In this document: in pieces, positions 39,995 to 49,060 of the stretch
How positions within the stretch are numbered: position 1 is the first letter of the stretch
Layout of the letters: each line of letters opens with the position of its first letter
Origin: Herbidospora galbida
GTDB lineage: Bacteria; Actinomycetota; Actinomycetes; Streptosporangiales; Streptosporangiaceae
Assembly (NCBI RefSeq): GCF_005233835.1
Contig: NZ_SZQA01000003.1
Location: 1 to 64,000 of the forward strand
DNA: 64,000 nucleotides
Direction of reading: 5' to 3'
Position numbers and translations under genes: made by a program
Notes under the pieces: model-generated
What the model saw: only the letters and a program-made list of their open reading frames with translations
Told to the model about the DNA's origin: nothing
Database searches by the model: none

Positions 39995-40825
39995 GTGATC
40001 GGCTGGTTCGAAGCGGTCATTCTCGGGCTGATCCAAGGGCTCACCGAGTTCCTGCCGATCTCTTCCAGCGCCCACATCCGCGTGGTGTCGGCCTTCGCTG
40101 GCTGGCCCGACCCGGGAGCGGCGTTCACGGCGGTGATCCAGCTCGGCACCGAAGCCGCCGTGCTGATCTACTTCCGAAAAGAGCTCTGGGAGATCATCTC
40201 CACCTGGACGCGCTCGCTGTTCAACAAGGAGCTGCGCGACAACTGGGCCGCCCGCATGGGGTGGTACATCATCGCCGGCACCCTGCCCATCGCGGTCCTC
40301 GGCCTGGTGCTGAAAGACCAGATCGAGACGGTCTTCCGCGATCTGCGCATCGTCGGCGTCACCCTGATCGTCTTCGCGCTCATCCTCTGGTGGGCCGACC
40401 ACACCGCGCGCAACACGCTGTCGCTGCAGACCCACCTCAACTTCAAGCACGCCCTCGGCTACGGCTTCGCCCAGTCGCTGGCGCTGATCCCCGGCGTCTC
40501 CCGCTCGGGCGGCACGGTGACCGCGGGTCTGCTGCTCGGCTACCGGCGTGAAGACGCGGCGAAGTACTCGTTCCTGCTGGCCATCCCGGCCGTGCTGGCG
40601 TCGGGCGGGCTGGAGCTGTTCGAGATCGGCGAGGGGCAGGCGCCCGCGTGGGGGCCGACGATCCTGGCCACGGTGATCTCGTTCTTCGTGGGATATGCCG
40701 CGGTGGCGTGGTTCCTGCGCTACATCAGCACCCACCGGTTCACCCCGTTCGTGATCTACCGGATCGTCCTCGGGGTGTTCGTCATCCTGTCGGTCGGCAT
40801 GGGGTGGATCCCCGCGCAGGGCTGA
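39995..40825 (+). CDS. uppP: Undecaprenyl-diphosphatase UppP (BacA)
   Basis: A 276-residue polytopic membrane protein. It carries both family motifs: LTEFLPISSSAH near the N-terminus and PGVSRSGGTVTAGLLLG in the middle, which hold the catalytic Glu, Ser and Arg residues. It recycles undecaprenyl diphosphate to the monophosphate for cell-wall synthesis and contributes to bacitracin tolerance. The GTG at 39995 (VIGWFEAVILGLIQGL) has GAAAGGG seven bases upstream and is preferred over an in-frame upstream ATG at 39929. The stop abuts the stop of the opposing small gene. Confidence 0.94.
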   Translation: MIGWFEAVILGLIQGLTEFLPISSSAHIRVVSAFAGWPDPGAAFTAVIQLGTEAAVLIYFRKELWEIISTWTRSLFNKELRDNWAARMGWYIIAGTLPIAVLGLVLKDQIETVFRDLRIVGVTLIVFALILWWADHTARNTLSLQTHLNFKHALGYGFAQSLALIPGVSRSGGTVTAGLLLGYRREDAAKYSFLLAIPAVLASGGLELFEIGEGQAPAWGPTILATVISFFVGYAAVAWFLRYISTHRFTPFVIYRIVLGVFVILSVGMGWIPAQG

Positions 40826-40999
40826 TCACGTCTCCATCGCCATCACGATCACGAGCCCGACCAGGTGGATCAGCACCACGAACACCATGAAGGCGACGAA
40901 GAGCCACTTGGCCGGGCCGTGCTCGAAGGTCTTGTCCTGCTTCAGCGGCGGGCGCTTCGCCTGGCGGTCGGCGATCCGCTCTTCCAGGGGCTTGCGCAT
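40826..40999 (-). CDS. 57-residue single-span membrane protein
   Basis: The reading is MRKPLEERIADRQAKRPP, then KQDKTFEHGPAKWLFVAF, then a hydrophobic helix MVFVVLIHLVGLVIVMAM and stop. It has a basic cytosolic N-terminus and one membrane span, with no recognised function. GAGGA lies nine bases before the ATG. Its stop (40826-40828) directly abuts the uppP stop, and it diverges from a MarR gene, so it shares the iteron-containing control region. Confidence 0.7.
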   Translation of the reverse strand: MRKPLEERIADRQAKRPPLKQDKTFEHGPAKWLFVAFMVFVVLIHLVGLVIVMAMET

Positions 41000-41020
41000 C
41001 AGGGGCCATCCTCAGTCGGG

Positions 41021-41060
41021 TAGTGCGCTAATATTTAGTGTACTAACGATTAGTGTACTC
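41021..41060. promoter_or_regulatory. Three operator repeats spaced exactly 15 bp
   Basis: TAGTGCGCTA (41021), TAGTGTACTA (41036) and TAGTGTACTC (41051) are near-palindromic 10-mers with a 15-bp period. They lie between the divergent small membrane gene and the MarR gene, and are very probably MarR-binding sites. Confidence 0.65.
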
Positions 41061-41071
41061 AATGGGGTGGC

Positions 41072-41500
41072 ATCATCGATCCGCTGTCTCTGGAGAACCA
41101 GGTCTGCTTCGCCCTGGCCGTCGCCTCCCGCTCGGTGATCGCGCTCTATCGGCCGGTGCTGGAGCCGATGGGCCTGACCCACCCGCAGTACCTGGTCATG
41201 CTGGCGCTGTGGGAGCGGGGGCCGCTGTCGGTCAAAGACCTCGCCGGGCTGCTGCAGCTCGAACCGGCGACGCTGTCGCCGCTGCTCAAGAGGCTGGAGG
41301 CGGCAGGCCTCGTCGAGCGCCGGCGCGGCACCGCCGACGAGCGCTCCCTGGCCGTGACCCTCACCGACAGCGGCCGCGCGCTCCGCGCCGAGGCCGAGAA
41401 GATCCCCGCCACGATCGTCGAACGCCTCGGCATGGACGTCGCCGAGCTGCAGGACCTGCACAAGGCGCTGACCCGGGTGATCGCCGCCGCGACCCGGTGA
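41072..41500 (+). CDS. MarR family regulator with non-canonical start
   Basis: A winged-helix regulator of about 142 residues. It contains DPLSLENQVCFALAVASRSV, LTHPQYLVMLALWERGPLSV, EPATLSPLLKRLEAAGLVER and RGTADERSLAVTLTDSGRAL. The conserved N-terminal helix begins right after ATC-ATC (41072-41077). No ATG, GTG or TTG occurs in frame between the in-frame TAG at 41051 and the GTG at 41135, and starting at 41135 would delete the first dimerisation helix. ATC, or CTG at 41084, is the likely start. It lies downstream of its presumed 15-bp-spaced operators. Confidence 0.8.
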   Translation: MIDPLSLENQVCFALAVASRSVIALYRPVLEPMGLTHPQYLVMLALWERGPLSVKDLAGLLQLEPATLSPLLKRLEAAGLVERRRGTADERSLAVTLTDSGRALRAEAEKIPATIVERLGMDVAELQDLHKALTRVIAAATR

Positions 41501-41513
41501 CACACTCGTCTGT

Positions 41514-42245
41514 GTGAAACGCCTCCTCCTCATCGGGATCGGCGCCGGAGATCCGGACCATCTCACCCTCCAGGCCGTCAAGGCCATCGCGGCCACCGAC
41601 GTCTTCTTCATCGTCGACAAGGGTGCGGAGAAGCGCGACCTGACCGATCTGCGCCACCAGATGATCAAGGATCACGCCCGCGAGCCCCACCGGGTCGTCA
41701 CCGCGACCGACCCCGAACGCGACCGCACCGCCACCGCCTACGCCGAGGCGGTCGAAGACTGGCGCGAGCGCCGGGGCGTCCTCTACCACCAGATGATCGA
41801 CGAGGCTCTCGGTGAGAACCAGGTCGGGGCGTTCCTGATCTGGGGAGATCCGGGCGTGTACGACAGCACGCTCGCCGCCCTCGAAGGACTCCCGGCCGAC
41901 ATCGAGATCGAGGTCGTTCCCGGCGTCAGCGCGGTCGCCGCCCTGACCGCCCGCCACCGCATCGGCCTGACGCGGGTCGCCCGCCCCGTCCACCTGACCA
42001 CCGGCCGCCGCCTCGCCGACGAGGGGCCGAGCGCCGACGACATGGTCGTCATGCTCGACGCCCGCCTCGCCTTCGAGGGCCTCGATGACTTCGACATCTA
42101 CTGGGGCGCCTACCTCGGCACCCCCGACGAGATCCTGGTCGCGGGCCCGGTCGCCGAGGTGGCCCCCAAGATCAGAGAGCTGCGCGCCGAGGCCAGGGAG
42201 CGCAAGGGCTGGATCATGGACACCTATCTGCTGCGCAGGCGCTGA
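41514..42245 (+). CDS. cobF: Precorrin-6A synthase (deacetylating)
   Basis: A 243-residue SAM-dependent tetrapyrrole methylase. It has VKRLLLIGIGAGDPDHLTL, FLIWGDPGVYDSTLAAL, VVPGVSAVAALTA and AYLGTPDEILVAG. CobF methylates C1 of precorrin-5 and removes the acetyl group in aerobic cobalamin synthesis. No other cob genes are adjacent, which is common for cobF in actinobacteria. The GTG start lies 13 bases after the MarR stop. The 3' end overlaps the NAD kinase tail by 22 bases on the other strand. Confidence 0.92.
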   Translation: MKRLLLIGIGAGDPDHLTLQAVKAIAATDVFFIVDKGAEKRDLTDLRHQMIKDHAREPHRVVTATDPERDRTATAYAEAVEDWRERRGVLYHQMIDEALGENQVGAFLIWGDPGVYDSTLAALEGLPADIEIEVVPGVSAVAALTARHRIGLTRVARPVHLTTGRRLADEGPSADDMVVMLDARLAFEGLDDFDIYWGAYLGTPDEILVAGPVAEVAPKIRELRAEARERKGWIMDTYLLRRR

Positions 42246-43144
42246 GCCCGTTCCCTGAGCTCCTCGGGCACGAGTTCCAGCAGCTGGTCGGGCCGCAGCG
42301 GCAGATCGAGCAGGCTCAGCTTGACCCGCGTCTTCTGGGCGTGCGCGGCGGCGTCGAACCGCACCAGGTTCACCGCCTCCTTGTGCAGCCGCACCCCCAG
42401 CCCGTCGGAGGGGGCGAGATCCCGGGTGTGCACGCCGTCGAGCAGCACCCGGGCGGGCTCCTCCGAACGGTTGGTCAGCCGCATGTCGTCGTCAGACCCG
42501 AAGACGACCGTCCGGTCGATGCCCGTCATGGGCGCGACCGGCGTCAACGCCACCGCCGGAACCGACGGAGACAGCACCGGCCCGCCCGCCGCGTAGTTGT
42601 AGGCGGTCGACCCGGTCGGCGTACACGCCACCACGGCGTCACACCGGTAGTAGCCGTGCTGGATCCCATGAACCGAGAGGTCGACGTTGACCGTCGCCCA
42701 CTGACGCGCCCCCGTCACCACCAGGTCGTTGAAGGCGACCGCGCCGTCGGCCATCAGGCAACTGTGCGGCTCCAGCATGAAGTCGCCTTTGGTCAGCCGG
42801 TCGAGCGCGGCCGGCAGCTCGGCGGGTGAGACCTCGACGAGGAACCCGAGGTTGCCGTGGTTGACCCCGAGCACGGGCGTCCCCCGCCCCACCACGAGCC
42901 GCATCGCCCCGAGCATCGTCCCGTCGCCCCCGAGGCTGACCACGGCGGTGGCCCGCTCGGCGAACTCGACGGCGGACACGCCCCCGACGTCAGGGCCGAG
43001 CCGGGCCGCGTCGGCCGCCGGCGCGATCAGGGTCGCCCCGCGAGCCGACGCGAACTCCCTGATCAGCGCGACGGAGGCGGCGACGGGATTACGCGGATGC
43101 GCCACGAGGCCGATGACATGCGGCTGACCGGAATCGAGTCCCAT
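42224..43144 (-). CDS. ppnK: NAD kinase
   Basis: A 306-residue ATP-NAD kinase. It has TAVVSLGGDGTMLGAMRL (GGDG catalytic motif), VLGVNHGNLGFL and CTPTGSTAYNYAAGGPVLSP. It makes NADP in the cytosol. AGGAG precedes the ATG. It is divergent from argG across 72 bases. Many actinobacteria place NAD kinase in the recN cluster; this copy stands alone, so a second copy elsewhere is likely (inference). Confidence 0.92.
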   Translation of the reverse strand: MGLDSGQPHVIGLVAHPRNPVAASVALIREFASARGATLIAPAADAARLGPDVGGVSAVEFAERATAVVSLGGDGTMLGAMRLVVGRGTPVLGVNHGNLGFLVEVSPAELPAALDRLTKGDFMLEPHSCLMADGAVAFNDLVVTGARQWATVNVDLSVHGIQHGYYRCDAVVACTPTGSTAYNYAAGGPVLSPSVPAVALTPVAPMTGIDRTVVFGSDDDMRLTNRSEEPARVLLDGVHTRDLAPSDGLGVRLHKEAVNLVRFDAAAHAQKTRVKLSLLDLPLRPDQLLELVPEELRERAQRLRSR

Positions 43145-43180
43145 GACGGTCTCCTACCCAGGTGCTGGTCGGGAGGTTGA

Positions 43181-44662
<1,482 letters not shown>

Positions 44663-44675
44663 CCGTCTGTTCCTC

Positions 44676-44712
44676 CGCATCCCCGGCCGGCGCTCCGCCG
44701 GCCGGGGATGCG
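44676..44712. terminator. 17-bp perfect hairpin after argG
   Basis: Arms 44676-44692 and 44696-44712 are fully complementary with a 3-base loop (CTC). There is no U tract. It is a strong intrinsic terminator candidate. Confidence 0.85.
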
Positions 44713-44795
44713 CGCATCTCACCGACGGGCACGGGTGACCTCCGCCACTGCGGGTATCCGGAAACGGCACCGGCTCATCAAACGGGGGAGACGCC

Positions 44796-46118
44796 GTGAG
44801 GCTCGCACGACTCATGCTTCCACTCGCGCTTCTGGTCAGCGCGTGCGCGACGGCCGAGCAGGCCGCACCTGCGGTGAGTTCGCCGGCCGCCACGTCGGGG
44901 GCGTACACCGGAGTGCCCATTCCCGACAGCCCCGTCGGCCGGAAACTGTCGTGGTATCTGGGCGCGCTGGCGGCGCTGCCCATCCCCGCCGAGCAGATCG
45001 ACGAGAACTTCGCGCCGTCGTTCGTCAAACAGGTGCCCGCCGAGCAGATCAACGAGGTCAGCAACCAGCTCAAGGGTCTGCGGGTGGTCGAGATCCAGCG
45101 GGCCACCGAGACCGACCTCGTGGCGCTGGTCCAGTCGGGCGAGAACCAGGCGAAGCTGAGCATGGCCGTCGACCCGACGGGGAAGATCGCCGGCCTCCTC
45201 GTCTCCCCGGCCGACGCGCCCACCCCCGCGAGTTGGGGTGACATCGACCGGCGCCTCGCGACCGTGGCCCCGTCGGGCTTCCTGGCCGCCGGTGAGGACT
45301 GCAAGCCCGTCCACGGCATCGAGCCCGACCGGGCCCGTCCACTGGGTTCGATGTTCAAGCTGTACGTCCTGGGCGCCGTCGCCCAGGAGGTCAAGGCCGG
45401 CCGCCTTTCCTGGGACGACGAGCTGACCATCACCGACGCCGCGAAGAGCCTGCCCAGCGGGGAACTACAGGACCGTCCCGACGGAACGAAGGTCACGGTC
45501 GAGCAGGCCGCCAAGCTGATGATCTCCATCAGCGACAACACCGCCACCGACCTGCTGATCGACCGCGTCGGCAAACCGGCCGTGGAGGCCGTGATCCGCG
45601 ACTGGTCGTCGAACGCCGACAGGAACATCCCCCTGCTGACCACCCGCGAACTGTTCATCCTCAAGGGCGCCGACCACCCCAAGTACGCCGAGGGCTTTCT
45701 GAAGGCCCCCGACCGGCGCGCCTACCTGGAAGACACCGTCGACAAGGTCCCGACCAGCGAGGTCGAGACGTGGACGACCCCGCGCGACGTCACCACGATC
45801 GAGTGGTTCGGCAGCCCCACCGACATGTGCCGCGCCCTGGTCAACCTGCACGGCATGGGCGGGCCCGAACTCGACGAGATCATGGGCGCCAACGACGCGG
45901 CGCTCGGGCTAGACCAGAAGACCTGGCCCACGGTGTGGTTCAAGGGCGGTTCCGAGCCCGGGGTGCTGACGCTCGGCTTCCTGGCCCGCTCAGACCAGGA
46001 CGAGATCGGGGTCGTGGTGGTCCAGGCCGCCGACGAGAAGAAGGCGATCCCCGAGATGGCCGCGGCGACCGAGGTGCTGGCGATCGTCCGGGGAGCGTTC
46101 GGCCTGCTCCCCAGCTGA
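44796..46118 (+). CDS. Class A beta-lactamase-fold serine hydrolase lipoprotein
   Basis: A 440-residue exported protein. The lipoprotein signal LMLPLALLVSAC gives a lipobox Cys at 17. An N-terminal accessory domain (about 45-140) of the Cpe/ORF12/LpqF kind precedes the penicilloyl-serine fold: SMFK (SxxK), SDN in MISISDNTATDLLIDRVG, and a KGG triad in VWFKGGSEPGVL. It is probably a cell-surface esterase or carboxypeptidase; beta-lactam hydrolysis is uncertain because the Glu166-bearing omega loop is not evident. GGGGGAG precedes the GTG. Confidence 0.85.
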   Translation: MRLARLMLPLALLVSACATAEQAAPAVSSPAATSGAYTGVPIPDSPVGRKLSWYLGALAALPIPAEQIDENFAPSFVKQVPAEQINEVSNQLKGLRVVEIQRATETDLVALVQSGENQAKLSMAVDPTGKIAGLLVSPADAPTPASWGDIDRRLATVAPSGFLAAGEDCKPVHGIEPDRARPLGSMFKLYVLGAVAQEVKAGRLSWDDELTITDAAKSLPSGELQDRPDGTKVTVEQAAKLMISISDNTATDLLIDRVGKPAVEAVIRDWSSNADRNIPLLTTRELFILKGADHPKYAEGFLKAPDRRAYLEDTVDKVPTSEVETWTTPRDVTTIEWFGSPTDMCRALVNLHGMGGPELDEIMGANDAALGLDQKTWPTVWFKGGSEPGVLTLGFLARSDQDEIGVVVVQAADEKKAIPEMAAATEVLAIVRGAFGLLPS

Positions 46119-46156
46119 GGCCGGGTTTTGTCGGTGCCGGTCGATAACGTGTTCGC

Positions 46157-46552
46157 ATGAGTTACGGCATCAGCTTCCTGCCTCCCGACGCCTACGAGGC
46201 GCTCGAAGAGAAGGCTCCGGAGACGGTCGACTACGCGGTCTGGTCGACCGTCGCCGTCGCGGTGCGCGACGTGCTCGGCGTGGTGTCAGAAGACCTGCTG
46301 AACTGCGAGGTGACCCAGCTCTCCACCGGTCTCATGGTGACCTGCCATCTGGGGCGGTGGAGCGTGACCCTGCCCGGCCCGCCGTCCGAAGAGACGGTGG
46401 CCGCGCTGCGCGGGGTCTGCGAGATCGTCGAACGGGCCACCGGGCTGACGGCCTACGATCCCCGGCTCGGCGTCCCGCTCTCGGAGCCCGGCGACTTCAC
46501 CCGCTCGATCGCGGCCTTCGAGGTGGTGGCGGCTCCTTCGGGCGCTCTTTGA
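46157..46552 (+). CDS. Hypothetical 131-residue cytosolic protein
   Basis: An acidic protein with SYGISFLPPDAYEALEEKAP, VAVAVRDVLGVVSEDLLNCE and TGLTAYDPRLGVPLSE. No signal, membrane segment or recognised domain. A TAACGT -10 box (46145-46150) lies six bases before the ATG, so it is probably a leaderless, monocistronic gene. Confidence 0.7.
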   Translation: MSYGISFLPPDAYEALEEKAPETVDYAVWSTVAVAVRDVLGVVSEDLLNCEVTQLSTGLMVTCHLGRWSVTLPGPPSEETVAALRGVCEIVERATGLTAYDPRLGVPLSEPGDFTRSIAAFEVVAAPSGAL

Positions 46553-46601
46553 TCAGCTGAGGCAGCCGAATGGGTGGTGCGCGTGCGATGATTGCGGAGC
46601 T

Positions 46602-47120
46602 ATGTCTGCGGCGCTGCCCTTTCGTCTCGCGCGTGCCACGGTGTTCGCCGTGGTCTGTTCGGGGCTTGCCGCCGTCGCCCACACCTTCGCCGGCGGGTCG
46701 GTCACCGCTCCGGGGCTGTCCGCCGCGTTCGCCCTCACACTTGTCGCCGCCTTCCCGCTGACCGCGCGCGAGCGCACGGCCGGCGAGATCATGCCGCTGC
46801 TGGGGGCCATGCAGGTGCTGCTGCACCTGCTCTTCTCGGTCCTCCACGTCTCCTCGCCCGAACGGCTCGCCGGGCACCTGCACATGCCGAGCCTGAGCAT
46901 GATCGTCCTGCACGTCTGGGCGGTGGTCGTCACCGCCTGGTGGCTCGGCCGGGGCGAGGAGCTCTTCTGGACGCTCCTGCGCCGGCTCGCCGGCCGGATT
47001 GTCCCGATCATGTCGCTGCCACGACCTCTTTCGGTAACAGGCGTTCCCGTGACGGTGGCGCCGGTTGTCGTGAAGAGCACCTCTCGTCATCCTGTCGAAG
47101 GGCGCGGCCCACCTCGTTGA
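46602..47120 (+). CDS. Polytopic membrane protein near the copper genes
   Basis: A 172-residue protein with about four hydrophobic segments (ATVFAVVCSGLAAVAHTFAG, LSAAFALTLVAAFPL, LLGAMQVLLHLLFSVLHV, MIVLHVWAVVVTAWWLG) and several membrane His residues. It resembles small integral proteins found beside CopC/CopD genes in actinobacteria; a role in copper handling is inference. A P450 gene separates it from copC. Confidence 0.7.
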   Translation: MSAALPFRLARATVFAVVCSGLAAVAHTFAGGSVTAPGLSAAFALTLVAAFPLTARERTAGEIMPLLGAMQVLLHLLFSVLHVSSPERLAGHLHMPSLSMIVLHVWAVVVTAWWLGRGEELFWTLLRRLAGRIVPIMSLPRPLSVTGVPVTVAPVVVKSTSRHPVEGRGPPR

Positions 47121-47164
47121 GGCCGAACGCTCCTTCCACCCATGACGATGAGGAACCATCTGTA

Positions 47165-48334
47165 ATGTCCGACTCCGAGTTTCCGCTTGTGCAGTTTCTG
47201 CGCGACCGGATGGATCCCATAGCCGAGCTGTCCCAGATCCGGGCCGAACGCGCCGTCCATCCTCTGACCATTCCCGGCGGCTCGACGGTCTGGCTCGTGA
47301 CCCGGTACGAAGACGTACGGGCCGTGCTGGGTGACACCGCACGGTTCAGCAACGACTTCGGCAACATCACCGGAATGGGGTCGAATCAGGACGACCCGGG
47401 CGGCCTGGGTTTCCGCGACCCGCCCGAGCACACGCGGCTGCGCCGCATGCTCACGCCCGAGTTCACCATGCACCGGCTGCGGCGGCTCGAACCCCGCATC
47501 ACCGCCATCGTCAACGAGCAGCTCGACCTGGTCCAGAAGGAAGGCGCGCCGGCCGACCTGGTGTCGTCGTTCGCGCTGCCGATCCCGTCGCTCGTCGTGT
47601 GCGAACTCCTCGGCGTCCCCTACGAGGACCGCGCCGACTTCCTGCGCTTCTCGACCGACCGGTTCGACTTCTCGGCCGGGCCGGAGGCCTCGCTGCAGGC
47701 CATCAACGACTCGATGGCCTACCTGACCGAGCTGGTCGCGCGCGAACGCCGCGCGCCCGGCGAGGGTCTGCTCGGGGCGCTGCTGCGGGAGCACGGAGAC
47801 GACGTCAGCGACCGTGAGCTGGCCAGTCTCGCCGACGGCCTGCTGACCGGCGGCCACGACACGACCACGAGCATGCTCGCCCTCGGCACCCTGTGGCTGC
47901 TGGAGAACCCCGAGTTCCTCGCTCTCGTGCGCGACACCGACGACCACATCGACCAGGTCGTCGAAGAGCTGTTGCGTTACATGACCGTCGTCCAGGTCGC
48001 GTTCCCGCGGTTCGCGCGGGAAGACCTCGAACTCGCCGGACAGCCGATCGCGAAGGGCGAGATGGTGCTCTGCTCGCTGTCGGCGGCCAACCGAGACGCG
48101 ATCCTCGGCGAGGACATGGACACCGCCGACCCGAACCGCCGGGAGCTCAAGTCCCACCTGGCCTTCGGCCACGGCGTTCATCGATGCATCGGCGCCCCGT
48201 TGGCGCGGATGGAAATGCGTGTCGCCTACCCCGCCCTGCTGCGGCGTTTCCCGGGCCTGAGACTCGCAGGCGAACCCGCCTACCGCCAGGTCGCGATCGT
48301 CTACGGCCTCGACTCGCTGCCGGTCGAATGGTGA
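47165..48334 (+). CDS. Cytochrome P450
   Basis: A 389-residue bacterial class I P450. It shows the I-helix LLTGGHDTTTSML, the K-helix ExxR (EELLRYM) and the heme loop LAFGHGVHRCIGAPLARMEM, with Cys near 342 as the iron ligand. It needs ferredoxin and reductase partners, none of which is adjacent. The substrate is unknown; the sequence style is CYP105/107-like. The ATG at 47165 (MSDSEFPLVQFLRDRM) has GAGGAA upstream. It sits oddly between copper-associated genes. Confidence 0.93.
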   Translation: MSDSEFPLVQFLRDRMDPIAELSQIRAERAVHPLTIPGGSTVWLVTRYEDVRAVLGDTARFSNDFGNITGMGSNQDDPGGLGFRDPPEHTRLRRMLTPEFTMHRLRRLEPRITAIVNEQLDLVQKEGAPADLVSSFALPIPSLVVCELLGVPYEDRADFLRFSTDRFDFSAGPEASLQAINDSMAYLTELVARERRAPGEGLLGALLREHGDDVSDRELASLADGLLTGGHDTTTSMLALGTLWLLENPEFLALVRDTDDHIDQVVEELLRYMTVVQVAFPRFAREDLELAGQPIAKGEMVLCSLSAANRDAILGEDMDTADPNRRELKSHLAFGHGVHRCIGAPLARMEMRVAYPALLRRFPGLRLAGEPAYRQVAIVYGLDSLPVEW

Positions 48335-48361
48335 CCTGACTCCATCGGACGGAGTTTTCTC

Positions 48362-48940
48362 ATGCTTTTCCGCAGAACGGCGGCGCTCATCCTGCTGGCG
48401 GCCGCCACGCTCTGGCCCGCTTCGGCGGCGCAGGCGCATGACGTACTGAAATCCAGCAACCCCAAGGAGAACGCCAAGGTCGAGAGCCTGACCGAGGTGG
48501 TGCTGGAGTTCAGCAACTCCGTGCGGTTCCCGAAGGTCGTCGTCAACGGCCCCGACGACAAGAACTACGCGTCGGGTGAGGCGGAGCGCGACGGCCACAA
48601 GGTGATCCAGGCCGTGTCGGGTCCGCTGCCGGCCGGGAAATACGTCATCGCCTACCGGATCGTCTCCTCTGACGGGCACCCCAGAACGGGTGAGGTGCCG
48701 TTCACGGTGACCGCCCCGAAGACGCCGACGGAGTCCCCGACCCCCGAACCCTCCTCGCCCGAGCCGACGCCCGTCGCGGCCTCCACGCCGCCGGCGGTGG
48801 ACGCCGCCCCGCAGAGCAGCGCCGAAGACGCAGACTCTGGCGGCGGCGGCGGGTTCCTGATCCTGGCCATCGGCGTGGGCGTGGTCGCGGTGGCGGCCGT
48901 GGTCACGGCGACGAGACGGAAACCGAACAAGGGCGAGTGA
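48362..48940 (+). CDS. CopC-domain copper protein, membrane anchored
   Basis: A 192-residue exported protein. After the signal peptide the mature form begins AHDVLKSSNPKENAKVESLT; the N-terminal AH is the usual Cu(II)-binding His brace of CopC. VRFPKVVVNGP and YRIVSSDGHPRTGEVPF complete the beta-barrel. A Pro/Thr/Ser linker and one C-terminal span (GGFLILAIGVGVVAVAAVVT) anchor it outside the cell. It should deliver copper to the CopD/CtaG fusion encoded next. Confidence 0.9.
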   Translation: MLFRRTAALILLAAATLWPASAAQAHDVLKSSNPKENAKVESLTEVVLEFSNSVRFPKVVVNGPDDKNYASGEAERDGHKVIQAVSGPLPAGKYVIAYRIVSSDGHPRTGEVPFTVTAPKTPTESPTPEPSSPEPTPVAASTPPAVDAAPQSSAEDADSGGGGGFLILAIGVGVVAVAAVVTATRRKPNKGE

Positions 48941-48947
48941 CGCGCTT

Positions 48948-48975
48948 CGACGGACGGGCGGCCGTCCGTCCGTCG
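48948..48975. terminator. Hairpin after the CopC gene
   Basis: Arms 48948-48957 (CGACGGACGG) and 48966-48975 are perfectly complementary with an 8-base loop. It may attenuate read-through into the CopD-CtaG gene. Confidence 0.6.
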
Positions 48976-49060
48976 ACGGTGTCCTCCCATCGGCATCACC
49001 CCCCGACAGCGCTTCCGACTCGGTAGTGCTCTCACCGGCTTTACCCCCGGAAGGCTGGAT

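Noticed and set aside
44796-46118. Bona fide beta-lactamase resistance gene
   Set aside because: SxxK, SDN and KGG are present, but the omega-loop Glu is not evident and a Cpe-like N-terminal domain points to a housekeeping esterase.
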